Assembly: GCA_017540945.1 (NCBI GenBank)
Contig: JAFYAB010000017.1
Location: 1 to 14,886, forward strand
DNA from: Oscillospiraceae bacterium
GTDB taxonomy: Bacteria > Bacillota_A > Clostridia > Oscillospirales > Oscillospiraceae
Direction: 5' to 3'
Length of the DNA: 14,886 nucleotides
Position 1 is the stretch's first letter. Every line of letters starts with the position of its first letter. The notes under the pieces were generated by a model, which was not told where the DNA came from, ran no database searches, and saw nothing but the letters and a program-made list of their open reading frames with translations. Shown in pieces: positions 1 to 7,933 of the stretch. The position numbers were made by a program, and so were the translations under genes.

Positions 1-99
1 GAAACCACCATCATCAATGCCTGCGGCCGCTACGAGCTGGAGATTGATGTGGACAGCGAAGCCTGCAAAGTGCCGCATAAGCGTTTCTTATTCCGCTGA
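1..99 (+). CDS. C-terminal end of an unidentified protein (partial)
   Basis: Frame 1 is open from the first base of the window to a TGA at 97-99 and gives the last 32 residues of a protein ending in RFLFR. The start lies outside the window. The fragment contains two cysteines and a short acidic stretch (ELEIDVDSE), but I recognise no family. It is followed within 14 bases by the promoter of the next operon, with no clear hairpin terminator between them. I accept it as real because the frame is open to the edge and ends cleanly before a strong promoter. The function is unknown. Confidence 0.55.
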   Translation, partial: ETTIINACGRYELEIDVDSEACKVPHKRFLFR

Positions 100-112
100 C
101 GCTTGTTCGTTG

Positions 113-141
113 TTGACAAAAACTTGCGCACGCATTATAAT
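113..141 (+). promoter_or_regulatory. Sigma-A type promoter of arcA-argF
   Basis: TTGACA at 113-118 and TATAAT at 136-141 are both perfect consensus hexamers separated by 17 bases. The predicted transcript starts near 148, leaving a leader of about 93 nt before arcA. I could not find a convincing ARG box or other operator, so how this strong promoter is controlled is not visible. Confidence 0.9.
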
Positions 142-240
142 TGTTTTGTTTGAAACGCCGTCAGGCATACACAAAAAACGCCGAAAGCGAAGAAACATCC
201 AAGAAAACCGAGACCGAACACGTATAAGGGAGAACCGTTT

Positions 241-1458
241 ATGCCTATCTATGTCAAAAGTGAGATCGCACCGCTGAAGCGCGTGATGCTGCATCGACCC
301 GGACGCGAGCTGGAGCACCTGACGCCGGGGACGCTGGACCGGCTGCTCTTTGACGATATTCCCTATCTGGAGGTCGCTCAGCAGGAGCATGACCGCTTCG
401 CCCAGGTCCTGCGGGAAGCCGGCGCCGAGGTTGTCTACCTGGAGGATCTGGCCGCGGAGACCCTGCGCGCCAATCCCGGCCTGCGGGAGGAATTCCTCAG
501 GGAGTTCGTCACCTTCTCCCCCAACGTGGACTATCGGCAGGAGCTCTATGAATATCTGCTCTCCATTCCCGACGACAAGGAGCTGATCCTCAAGACCATG
601 GCCGGCGTCTCCTTCCGGGAGCTGGGCGCTTCTCCGAAGTTTACCCTGCCCGCCATGCTGAACCGGGAGGACAATTTCGTCCTGGAGCCGATGCCAAACC
701 TCTACTTCACCCGGGATCCTTTTGAGTCCATCGGCGAGGGCGTGGCGATCAACCGTATGTACTCGGTCACCCGCTGCCAGGAGACCATCTTTGCCCGCTA
801 CATCTTTAAGTATCACCCCGAGTTTGGCGGAAAGGTCCAGCTCTACGCCAACGGCACCGAGCACTACTCCCTGGAGGGCGGCGACGTGCTGAACCTGTCG
901 GCTGAGGTGATCGCCATCGGCATCTCCCAGCGCACCACCCCCGAGGCCATCGAAAACATCGCCAAAAAGCTCTTTGCCGACGAGCAGGCCACCATCCGCA
1001 CGGTGCTGGCCCTGGAGATCCCCTGCATGCGGGCGACCATGCATCTGGACACGGTGCTGACCCAGGTGGATCACGACAAGTTCGTGGTCTTCCCGGACAT
1101 GCTGGACTCCCTGCGGATCTTCGAGATTACCCCGGGCGCCAGGGACCGGCTCAACATCCGCGATATGGGCGGCAACCTGCGGGAGGCGCTGGAATACCAC
1201 CTGCACCAGGAGCACATCCAGCTGATCTTCTGCGGCGGCGGCGACAATGTGGCGGCCCAGCGGGAGCAGTGGAACGACGGGTCCAACACCCTTTGCGTAG
1301 CCCCCGGCAAGGTCGTGGCCTATAACCGCAACGTGGTTACCAACAGGATCTTTGAGGAGCACGGTGTCACTGTGCTGAAGATCCCCTCCGGCGAGCTCAG
1401 CCGCGGCCGCGGCGGTCCCCGCTGCATGTCCATGCCCCTCAACCGCGAAAAACTGTAA
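241..1458 (+). CDS. arcA: Arginine deiminase
   Basis: This 405-residue protein is full length for arginine deiminase, which hydrolyses L-arginine to L-citrulline and ammonia in the cytoplasm as the first step of the ADI pathway. The guanidino-modifying fold's catalytic signatures are all visible: FTRDP with Asp159, EGGD with Glu212, MHLD with His268 and Asp270, and the C-terminal GPRCMSMP with nucleophile Cys395. The start is supported by AAGGGAGA at 226-233, seven bases before ATG. It is the first gene after a consensus promoter and is followed 59 bp later by argF, so the two are probably cotranscribed. Neither arcC nor arcD is next to it. The call is secure. Confidence 0.97.
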   Translation: MPIYVKSEIAPLKRVMLHRPGRELEHLTPGTLDRLLFDDIPYLEVAQQEHDRFAQVLREAGAEVVYLEDLAAETLRANPGLREEFLREFVTFSPNVDYRQELYEYLLSIPDDKELILKTMAGVSFRELGASPKFTLPAMLNREDNFVLEPMPNLYFTRDPFESIGEGVAINRMYSVTRCQETIFARYIFKYHPEFGGKVQLYANGTEHYSLEGGDVLNLSAEVIAIGISQRTTPEAIENIAKKLFADEQATIRTVLALEIPCMRATMHLDTVLTQVDHDKFVVFPDMLDSLRIFEITPGARDRLNIRDMGGNLREALEYHLHQEHIQLIFCGGGDNVAAQREQWNDGSNTLCVAPGKVVAYNRNVVTNRIFEEHGVTVLKIPSGELSRGRGGPRCMSMPLNREKL

Positions 1459-1462
1459 GCTG

Positions 1463-1478
1463 CGGTCGCTGTCGACCG
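1463..1478 (+). other. Small hairpin between arcA and argF
   Basis: CGGTCG (1463-1468) and CGACCG (1473-1478) form a six-pair stem around CTGT, extendable by a G-U and a U-A pair. No T-run follows, so it is unlikely to be a full terminator. It could stabilise or process the arcA message; this is inference. Confidence 0.4.
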
Positions 1479-1517
1479 TACATATATCCAACTGAAAACA
1501 AAAAAGGAGAATGAATC

Positions 1518-2510
1518 ATGCCTGTCAATCTCAGAGGACGCAATTTTCTGAAGCTGCTGGACTACACGCCCGAGGAGATCCGCTATCTGCTGGATCTGGC
1601 CCGCGAGTTCAAGCGCAAGAAGTTGGCCGGAGAGCCCCATCGCTACCTGGCCGGTAAGAACATCGTTCTGCTCTTCGAAAAAACCTCCACCCGTACCCGC
1701 TGCTCCTTTGAGGTGGCCGGCATGGACCTGGGCTGCGGTGTGACCTACCTGGATCCCGGCAGCTCCCAGATGGGCAAGAAGGAATCCATCGCCGACACCG
1801 CCCGCGTCCTGGGCCGCATGTATGACGGCATTGAGTACCGCGGCTTCGATCAGAGCATCGTCGAGGATCTGGCCCGCTATGCCGGCGTGCCCGTCTGGAA
1901 CGGCCTGACCAATCAGTTCCACCCCACCCAGATGCTGGCCGACGTGCTGACCATCGAGGAGAAGCTCGGCAATGTGAAGGGCAAGAACTTTACCTTCATG
2001 GGCGACGCCCGCAACAACGTGGGCAACTCCCTGATGGTGGTCAGCGCCAAGCTGGGCATGAACTTCACCGCCTGCGGCCCCAGGGAGCTGTGGCCGGAGG
2101 AGGGTCTGGTGGCTGAGTGCCGCAAGATCGCCGAGGAGCAGGGCTGCACCATCCGCCTGACGGACGACGTCAGGGAAGGCGCCGCCAACGCCGACGTCAT
2201 CTACACCGATATTTGGGTCTCCATGGGCGAGCCCGACGAGATCTGGGCCAAGCGCATTGCGCTGCTGAAGGACTACCAGGTCAATAAGGAGCTGATGGCC
2301 ATGGCGAAGCCCACCGCCATCTTCATGCACTGCCTGCCCTCCTTCCATGACACCAAGACCACCATCGGCGCCGACATCGCCAGGAAGTTCGGCATCACCG
2401 AGATGGAAGTCACCGACGAGGTCTTCGAGTCCAAGCAGTCCGTGGTGTTCGACGAGGCCGAAAACCGCATGCACACCATCAAGGCTGTCGTCTACGCGAC
2501 CCTCTGCTGA
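1518..2510 (+). CDS. argF: Ornithine carbamoyltransferase
   Basis: This 330-residue protein is a full-length ornithine carbamoyltransferase, interconverting ornithine plus carbamoyl phosphate and citrulline plus phosphate. The carbamoyl-phosphate site STRT is at residues 57-60, HPTQ at 135-138, the ornithine-binding DxxxSMG at 231-237, and HCLP with Cys272 at 271-274. The start follows AAGGAG at 1504-1509, eight bases before ATG. Directly downstream of arcA, it most plausibly acts in the catabolic direction (the arcB role), phosphorolysing citrulline. Sequence reading alone cannot separate arcB from biosynthetic argF. A strong terminator follows 16 bp after the stop. Confidence 0.96.
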   Translation: MPVNLRGRNFLKLLDYTPEEIRYLLDLAREFKRKKLAGEPHRYLAGKNIVLLFEKTSTRTRCSFEVAGMDLGCGVTYLDPGSSQMGKKESIADTARVLGRMYDGIEYRGFDQSIVEDLARYAGVPVWNGLTNQFHPTQMLADVLTIEEKLGNVKGKNFTFMGDARNNVGNSLMVVSAKLGMNFTACGPRELWPEEGLVAECRKIAEEQGCTIRLTDDVREGAANADVIYTDIWVSMGEPDEIWAKRIALLKDYQVNKELMAMAKPTAIFMHCLPSFHDTKTTIGADIARKFGITEMEVTDEVFESKQSVVFDEAENRMHTIKAVVYATLC

Positions 2511-2526
2511 GAACCCCAGAAATACC

Positions 2527-2560
2527 GCGGCCCGACCTGCCCAGGCCGGGCCGCAGTTTT
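2527..2560 (+). terminator. Rho-independent terminator of arcA-argF
   Basis: GCGGCCCG (2527-2534) pairs perfectly with CGGGCCGC (2547-2554). Inside it CCTG pairs with CAGG across an A/C mismatch. AGTTTT follows. The tract is short, but the stem is very GC-rich and sits just after argF. Confidence 0.85.
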
Positions 2561-2614
2561 CGCAGCGAAGGAAAGCGGGATTTTCAGCTTGAAAAACACG
2601 AAGGGATAGCTTTC

Positions 2615-2646
2615 ATTCTCAATTCTCATTTCTGAATTCTCAATTC
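2615..2646 (+). repeat. AT-rich heptad direct repeat
   Basis: The stretch reads ATTCTCA, ATTCTCA, TTTCTGA, ATTCTCA, ATTC, so four and a half tandem 7-mers with the third degenerate. It lies in an otherwise featureless gap between the argF terminator and the HAD gene, is much more AT-rich than its surroundings, and codes for nothing visible. Confidence 0.8.
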
Positions 2647-2676
2647 GACAGATCCGATTTTTCGGAGGTGTACCCT

Positions 2677-3411
2677 ATGAAGATATATCCCGCGTATTTG
2701 TTTGATCTGTACGGAACGCTTGTCGACATTCATACGGACGAAAGCAAGCCGGGCTTCTGGAAACTGATTGCGGAGTATTATACTGCCCACGGCGCAGCCT
2801 GCGACGCCGCATGCCTGCGCAGCGATTATCTTCGCCTCTGCGCCAAGGAGACAGAGCGCCTGCAAGGACAGTGCCCCGGCGCGGCGGTGGAGATCGATCT
2901 GCTTCCCGTCTTTCAAAGCCTTTATCTCCAAAAGGGCCTTTCTCCGGACGCCGCGACGCTCGCCGAAACCGCCTGGTATTTCCGGCAGCGCTCCACCACC
3001 CATCTGCGGACCTATGCCGGGGCAGGGGAGCTGCTGACAGCCCTGCGGGCCGCGGGTGGGACCGTGATCCTGCTCTCCAACGCCCAGGCCTGCTTTACCC
3101 GCCCGGAGCTGGACCGGCTGGGGCTGACGGGGAAATTTGACCGGATCTTCATCTCCTCTGAGCAGGGCTTCAAAAAGCCGGATCCCCGCTTCTTCACTGC
3201 GCCGCTCCGGGAGCTGGGCCTGGAGCCGGGGGATTGCCTGATGATCGGCAACGACCCGGTCTGCGACATAGAGGGCGCCGCCCGGGTCGGCATGGAAGCG
3301 GTCTATATCCAATCCGCGCTTTCCCCCAAAACGAGGCAGGCACCTGACGCGGTTCTCACGCTGCCGCGGATGGACCTCCGCTGCCTGCGACGCATTTTGC
3401 TTGGAAAATAG
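2677..3411 (+). CDS. HAD-superfamily hydrolase (HAD-IA type)
   Basis: This 244-residue protein carries the four HAD motifs in order: motif I FDLYGTLVD with nucleophile Asp10, motif II LLSN with Ser134, motif III KKPDP with Lys167, and motif IV MIGNDPVCD with Asp193 and Asp197. A helical cap region lies between motifs I and II. The usual second aspartate of DxDGT is Tyr12, as in haloacid-dehalogenase-like members, so the general acid of classical phosphatases is absent at that position. The substrate cannot be read. ATG at 2677 is chosen because GGAGGTG (2664-2670) sits six bases upstream; an in-frame GTG at 2668 lies inside that site. It appears monocistronic between two terminators. Confidence 0.9.
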   Translation: MKIYPAYLFDLYGTLVDIHTDESKPGFWKLIAEYYTAHGAACDAACLRSDYLRLCAKETERLQGQCPGAAVEIDLLPVFQSLYLQKGLSPDAATLAETAWYFRQRSTTHLRTYAGAGELLTALRAAGGTVILLSNAQACFTRPELDRLGLTGKFDRIFISSEQGFKKPDPRFFTAPLRELGLEPGDCLMIGNDPVCDIEGAARVGMEAVYIQSALSPKTRQAPDAVLTLPRMDLRCLRRILLGK

Positions 3412-3425
3412 AAGAACGAGAGATC

Positions 3426-3466
3426 AACAGGACCGTGCTTATCAAAAAAGCGCGGTCCTGTTGTTA
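3426..3466 (+). terminator. Terminator after the HAD hydrolase
   Basis: AACAGGACCG (3426-3435) pairs perfectly with CGGTCCTGTT (3453-3462). The stem extends inward through one G-U pair and GCTT/AAGC to about 15 pairs around an A-rich loop. Only GTTAT follows, so the U-tract is weak; the stem itself is unambiguous. Confidence 0.75.
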
Positions 3467-3546
3467 TGATATGCCCGGGAGCCATCCGCGTATAAGTCTG
3501 AAAGCGCTGGGAAAGCTATGGAAAAACAGGAAAGAGGAGAACGCGT

Positions 3547-4227
3547 ATGGAACAACAAAACAGTCCGATCCAGGCGGAAAGCATCGACCAGGCGCTGGAG
3601 CTGGGCTCCGGCCTGGTGCGGACCCGGTATGGCAGCATCTATATTCTAACCATCATCGGCCAGATCGAGGGACACCAGGTCCTGCCCGAGACAGTGAAAA
3701 CCACCAAATACGAGCATGTGATGCCCCTGCTGGCGCAGATCGAGGAGAGTGAGCAGGTGGACGGGCTGCTGCTCCTTTTGAACACTGTGGGCGGGGATAT
3801 CGAGGCGGGCCTGGCCATTGCGGAGCTGATCTCCGGCATGAAGACCCCCACGGTCTCCCTGGTGCTGGGGGGAGGCCATTCCATCGGCGTGCCCCTGGCC
3901 GTGGCCGCGAAGCTCTGCATGATCGCTCCCACGGCGGGCATGACCATCCATCCGGTCCGCATGAGCGGGACCGTGGTGGGGGCGCCTGCCACCTTCCAGT
4001 ATTTCAACCGCATCCAAAGCCAGATCGTGGACTTTGTGGCAGCCAACTCTCATATCTCCAAAAAGCGCTTTACCGAGTATATGATGGCCACCGGCGAGCT
4101 GGCGACGGACGTGGGAACCGTACTCTACGGGAAACAGGCCGTGGATTGCGGCTTGATCCAGCGCCTGGGCAGCCTTTCCGAGGCGCTGGAAGCGCTCCAT
4201 GATATGATCGCAAAAAGCGCTCCCTGA
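3547..4227 (+). CDS. tepA: ClpP-class serine protease, TepA-like
   Basis: This 226-residue protein belongs to the ClpP/crotonase fold and resembles TepA (YmfB, translocation-enhancing protein) of Bacillus. The likely nucleophile is Ser112 in GGGHSIGVP, the likely catalytic His135 lies in MTIHPVR, and the C-terminal ELATDVGTVLYGKQAVDCGLI matches the end of ClpP-type proteases, where the third acid lies. There is no signal peptide or membrane segment. AAAGAGGAGA (3531-3540) precedes ATG by six bases. In Bacillus subtilis tepA lies just upstream of spoIIIE; here only uppP intervenes before ftsK, which supports the assignment. Its substrate and role are not shown by the sequence. Confidence 0.85.
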   Translation: MEQQNSPIQAESIDQALELGSGLVRTRYGSIYILTIIGQIEGHQVLPETVKTTKYEHVMPLLAQIEESEQVDGLLLLLNTVGGDIEAGLAIAELISGMKTPTVSLVLGGGHSIGVPLAVAAKLCMIAPTAGMTIHPVRMSGTVVGAPATFQYFNRIQSQIVDFVAANSHISKKRFTEYMMATGELATDVGTVLYGKQAVDCGLIQRLGSLSEALEALHDMIAKSAP

Positions 4228-4245
4228 GATGCTTGCAAAAAAGGC

Positions 4246-4274
4246 TGGAAATTCTGAATAAGATGTGCTATAAT
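4246..4274 (+). promoter_or_regulatory. Probable promoter of the uppP-like gene
   Basis: TATAAT at 4269-4274 is preceded by TGC, an extended -10. At 17 bases upstream stands TGGAAA (4246-4251), a weak -35. A better -35-like TTGCAA at 4233-4238 is too far away. The predicted leader contains a small hairpin (ATGGCG/CGCCAT) ending a few bases before the ribosome site. Confidence 0.6.
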
Positions 4275-4314
4275 ATCTCTAATATGGCGTCATGTCGCCA
4301 TTTGGAGGTTCTTC

Positions 4315-5160
4315 ATGAGCATTATTGCAGCCCTGATTCTGGCCGCAGTCGTAGGGATTACGGAGATCCTGCCTGTGTCCGGTTCCGGCCATCTCTATCT
4401 ATTTGCAAAGCTCCTGGGCGTCCCGGTTTCCGGCAGGGTTTTCCAGTTCTTCCGGGCCATGCTTTGCCTGGGAACCGCATTCGGGGGGATTCTGTTCTAC
4501 CGGACCCAGCTCTGGGATATGCTGCGGGAGAACCTGGTCCTGCTGGGTTTGGTCAGACCCGCCGGACGGCAGCGGGGAGAACCCTTTGCCCGACGGCTGG
4601 GCCAGCTTTTGTTCTTCGCCACCCTGCCCATGATCCCCGCCCTGCTGCTGAACGGCCTGCGGACCCGGATCGAACAGGGAGACGGGACCCTGGCCCTTGT
4701 CTGCGTCCTGCTGTGCTGCTCCGGAGCGGTGCTCTACTTTGTTTCCCGGGGCGCCAGAGGCAAGCGCAGCATCCACCAGATCACCCTGGTGGATGCTCTG
4801 ACCGCCGGTGCGGTCCAGGTCCTCTCCGTGTTTCCGGGGCTGTCCCGGGTCGCCCTGACCCTTTCGGCCCTGCTGGGCCGGGGGCTGGACGGTCCCGCCG
4901 CGGCGGAGTTCGCGGGGCTTATGGGGATTCCGGCCTTCCTGGGCGCCGGCGTGGTTCAGCTCGTCACGCTGCCGGCAGACGGGAAGGCGCCGGCCTCGGC
5001 GCCGCTGCTGATCCTGGCCTTTGCCCTGTCGGCGCTCGCAGGCTTTTTCACCCTTCGGTTCTTTACGGAGCGGATGGCGGAGCGGAAGCCCTCCGGCTTT
5101 GCCTATTGGTCCTGGGGCGCGGCGATTCTGGCCCTGATCCTGTTTCTGATCTCCGCATAG
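4315..5160 (+). CDS. uppP: Undecaprenyl-diphosphatase (UppP/BacA) family membrane protein, divergent
   Basis: This 281-residue, very hydrophobic protein matches the UppP/BacA family, whose members dephosphorylate undecaprenyl diphosphate to recycle the lipid carrier of cell-wall synthesis. The two family motifs are recognisable: GITEILPVSGSGH (Glu17, His26) and PGLSRVALT (Arg178). Both deviate from the usual active site. The first acid of the (E/Q)xxxE pair is Val13, PVSSTGH has become PVSGSGH, and the second serine of PGxSRS is Val179. Catalytic Glu17, His26 and Arg178 remain, so it may be active, altered or transport-like. GGAGG at 4304-4308 supports the ATG. It lies between tepA and ftsK and may be cotranscribed with ftsK. 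Confidence 0.82.
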   Translation: MSIIAALILAAVVGITEILPVSGSGHLYLFAKLLGVPVSGRVFQFFRAMLCLGTAFGGILFYRTQLWDMLRENLVLLGLVRPAGRQRGEPFARRLGQLLFFATLPMIPALLLNGLRTRIEQGDGTLALVCVLLCCSGAVLYFVSRGARGKRSIHQITLVDALTAGAVQVLSVFPGLSRVALTLSALLGRGLDGPAAAEFAGLMGIPAFLGAGVVQLVTLPADGKAPASAPLLILAFALSALAGFFTLRFFTERMAERKPSGFAYWSWGAAILALILFLISA

Positions 5161-5223
5161 GGACAAGCCTCGCATGTATGCGGGACAGCGCATCACTTTT
5201 CCAATACAGGAGTTTACATAACT

Positions 5224-7887
5224 ATGGCAAGCAAACAGAAATCCAAACAACATTCCGCCAAGAAAGGCGGCAAGAAACGCGCCTCCAAGCAGACGGAGCT
5301 GAAGCAGGAGAGCGTACTGGTTCACTTCAAACGGGAGATCTGGGGCGGCGTCTGCGGTCTGCTGGCCCTGCTGGTGATCCTCAGCGGGCTGGACAAGACC
5401 AGCGCCCTGGCCCGCTTCTTTATGGGCATGGTGGGGAAGGTCGGCCTTGTGGTACTGCCCATCGGCCTCGTCCTCTGTGCCATCGCCCTGTTCTTCCACG
5501 GCGGAAAGCCCGTCACCATGCGGGTGCTCTGCTCTCTGAGCTTTGCTCTGCTGGTCTCCGCCATCTTTCATCTGGCGGTGGGGGAATCCAAGGCCGTCTG
5601 GGGCATGGACATGTTCGGCGTCCTCTATGAAGAGGGCGGCAAGGGCCTTTCCGGCGGCGTGCTGGGCGGCCTGCTGGCCATGATCTTCTGTCTGCCCGGC
5701 GGGAAACCCGTAGGCTGGGCGGTCTGCATCCTCCTGCTGCTGGTAACTCTGCCCGCCTCCCTCAATTTGACCCTGACAGGGCTGCTGCGTGCCATCAACG
5801 ATCATCGGGACGAGCTCCGCCGTCAGGACAAGCCCGCCCGCAGGGAGCCCGCGGAGGTCCTGGTGGAGCGCGCCATCCAGCACCGGGAGAACCGGGACGA
5901 ACGCCGTCAGGTGCGGGAGGAACGCCGGCAGGAGCGGGAGCTGCGCAGGAACGAGCGCCGCCGCTTCGACTATGATCTGCCCATCGACGATCCCGCGGAG
6001 CCCCGGACGGAGACGGAACCGGAACAGAAGACGGCCTCCATCCCGGTCCAGCTGCCCCTGGAGCCCGCCACGCCCCGGCCCGCGCAGAAGAGCAAGCGCT
6101 CGGAATTCGATCTTCCCGTGGACGGTCCCATCACAGAGCTGCAGAACAAGCCCGAGGAGAAGCCGGAGTCCCTGGTGATCCAGGACCCCGAGCCCCTGTT
6201 CCCGCCCAAGCCCGCGGCCTCTGAGCCCCTTCCCGTGCCGCCCGTCAAGACGCCCCCCTCCGATAAGGTCAAAGCCTCCGAGGCCCGAAAGGCTGCCGCG
6301 GAGATCGGCTGGCAGATCCAGAACGCCCCTGCGGTGGAAAAGCCCGCCTATGTCTATCCCCCCATCGATCTGCTGGACACCGTCTCCAACGACAGCGTGG
6401 ACGCCAGCGCCGAGATGCGGGAGAATACCCGCCGCCTTCAGGAAAAGCTGGCCTGCTTCAACGTGGACGCCCAGATCGTCAACGTCACCCGGGGGCCCAA
6501 CGTCACCATGTATGAGCTGCAGCTGGCGCAGGGGGTCCGCCTGTCCAAACTGACGGGTCTGGCCGACGACATCGCTCTGGAGCTGGGCGCCTCCGGCGTC
6601 CGCATCTCCGCCATCCCCGACAAGAACTCCATGGTGGGGATTGAGGTGCCCAACAAGCAGGTGAGCACCGTCTCCATCCGGGAGGTCATCGACTCCCGGG
6701 AGTTCCGCTCTGCCAAGTCCAAGATCTCCTTCGCCGTGGGCAAGGATATCAACGGCAACTGCGTGATCGGCGATATCTCCAAGATGCCCCATGTGCTGAT
6801 CGCCGGCACCACCGGCTCCGGCAAGTCCGTATGCACCAACAGCATCCTGGTTTCCCTGCTCTATAAGGCCACGCCGGAAGAGGTCAAGCTTATCGTGATC
6901 GACCCCAAAATGGTGGAGTTTGGCATCTATAACGGCATCCCCCATCTGCTGATCCCCGTAGTCACCGACGCCAAAAAGGCCGCAGGCGCCCTGCAGTGGG
7001 CTGTGACGGAGATGATGCGCCGCTACCGCTCCCTCTCCGAGGCGGGGGTCCGCGACATCGAATCCTACAACAAGCTGGCCGCTGCGGACGAGGCCCTGGA
7101 GCCCATGCCCAAGCTGGTGGTGGTGATCGACGAGCTGGCGGATCTGATGCTGGTGGCCGGCAAAGAGGTGGAGGAAGCCATCTGCCGCATCGCCCAGATG
7201 GGCCGTGCCTCCGGCGTCCATCTGGTGATCGCCACCCAGCGGCCCTCCGCAGACGTGATCACCGGCCTGATGAAGGCCAACATTCCCTCCCGCATCGCCC
7301 TGGTGGTTTCCTCCGCCATGGAATCCCGCATCATCCTGGATTCCATGGGGGCTGAGAAGCTCATTGGCCGCGGCGACATGCTTTACGCCCCTCTGGGCAA
7401 GGGCAAGAAGCGGGTCCAGGGCTGCTACATCGACGAGACCGAGGTTCAGCGGGTCATTGACTTCGTGAAGGCCAACGGCAGCGCCGAATACAACGAGGAG
7501 GTCCAGCAGGAGATCGAGCAGCGGGCGTCTCAGTCCGGCAAGAACGCTGCCAGCGCCAGCGCCACCCCCTCCAATCCCAGCGGCGCTGTGACGGACGAGG
7601 AGGCCGGTGACGAGCTTTTGCCCGCCGCGGTGGATGTGATTCTGGAAACCGGTCTCTGCTCCGTATCTCTGCTTCAGCGGCGCCTGAAGCTGGGCTACGC
7701 CCGGGCTGCCCGGATCGTGGACGAGATGGAGGAGCGGGGCATCGTGGGCCCCTTCGAGGGCTCAAAGCCCCGGAGTCTGCTCATCACCAAGGAGCAGTGG
7801 GCCGCCATGCAGAAGGGCGTGCCCATGGATCTGGGCCCCGCCGCCGACGCCGAGCCCGACGATGGGGTGGAAGAGCTGATCGAGTGA
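5224..7887 (+). CDS. ftsK: DNA translocase FtsK/SpoIIIE
   Basis: This 887-residue protein has the full FtsK/SpoIIIE architecture, a septal ATPase that pumps chromosomal DNA through the division or sporulation septum. A basic N-terminus precedes four or five membrane segments (about 43-57, 73-91, 100-117, 143-157, 163-177). An arginine-rich stretch (200-247) and a proline-rich linker follow to about 370. The alpha/beta motor has Walker A GTTGSGKS with Lys534 and Walker B LVVVIDE with Asp636. A winged-helix gamma domain from about 798 recognises DNA orientation sequences. The linker holds two copies of an FDxDLPxD-like motif (248-255 and 295-300). AGGAG (5208-5212) is 11 bases before ATG, slightly long. 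The sequence does not separate FtsK from SpoIIIE. Confidence 0.96.
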   Translation: MASKQKSKQHSAKKGGKKRASKQTELKQESVLVHFKREIWGGVCGLLALLVILSGLDKTSALARFFMGMVGKVGLVVLPIGLVLCAIALFFHGGKPVTMRVLCSLSFALLVSAIFHLAVGESKAVWGMDMFGVLYEEGGKGLSGGVLGGLLAMIFCLPGGKPVGWAVCILLLLVTLPASLNLTLTGLLRAINDHRDELRRQDKPARREPAEVLVERAIQHRENRDERRQVREERRQERELRRNERRRFDYDLPIDDPAEPRTETEPEQKTASIPVQLPLEPATPRPAQKSKRSEFDLPVDGPITELQNKPEEKPESLVIQDPEPLFPPKPAASEPLPVPPVKTPPSDKVKASEARKAAAEIGWQIQNAPAVEKPAYVYPPIDLLDTVSNDSVDASAEMRENTRRLQEKLACFNVDAQIVNVTRGPNVTMYELQLAQGVRLSKLTGLADDIALELGASGVRISAIPDKNSMVGIEVPNKQVSTVSIREVIDSREFRSAKSKISFAVGKDINGNCVIGDISKMPHVLIAGTTGSGKSVCTNSILVSLLYKATPEEVKLIVIDPKMVEFGIYNGIPHLLIPVVTDAKKAAGALQWAVTEMMRRYRSLSEAGVRDIESYNKLAAADEALEPMPKLVVVIDELADLMLVAGKEVEEAICRIAQMGRASGVHLVIATQRPSADVITGLMKANIPSRIALVVSSAMESRIILDSMGAEKLIGRGDMLYAPLGKGKKRVQGCYIDETEVQRVIDFVKANGSAEYNEEVQQEIEQRASQSGKNAASASATPSNPSGAVTDEEAGDELLPAAVDVILETGLCSVSLLQRRLKLGYARAARIVDEMEERGIVGPFEGSKPRSLLITKEQWAAMQKGVPMDLGPAADAEPDDGVEELIE

Positions 7888-7892
7888 GTTAA

Positions 7893-7921
7893 GGCATCAG
7901 GGATTAGGCATCAGGCATCAG
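7893..7921 (+). repeat. GGCATCAG short direct repeats
   Basis: GGCATCAG occurs at 7893-7900 and 7907-7914 and, sharing its first G, again at 7914-7921. It sits directly between the ftsK stop codon and the palindrome array and may be its outer boundary. Confidence 0.65.
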
Positions 7922-7933
7922 ACCCGCCTGTAG

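Noticed and set aside
120..160. ARG box operator in the arcA promoter region
   Set aside because: The AT-rich sequence around the -10 has only loose resemblance to ArgR/AhrC boxes, not enough to call a site.
88..1491. 467-codon open frame on the minus strand opposite arcA
   Set aside because: It is a composition shadow of the GC-rich arcA gene: no recognisable domain, no ribosome site, and arcA has a complete catalytic signature.
4233..4274. TTGCAA at 4233 as -35 of the uppP promoter
   Set aside because: It is 30 bases from the TATAAT, far outside a workable spacing.
5155..5190. Fragment of the GGACAAGC repeat between uppP and ftsK
   Set aside because: TAGGGACAAGC is shared with the palindrome array, and a CGCAT/ATGCG hairpin follows, but the second arm of the repeat palindrome is missing, so chance similarity cannot be excluded.
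4399..7221. 940-codon open frame on the minus strand opposite uppP and ftsK
   Set aside because: It is antisense to two genes with clear motifs, its translation is low-complexity (Gly, His, Gln rich) and it has no start signals. It arises from codon bias.
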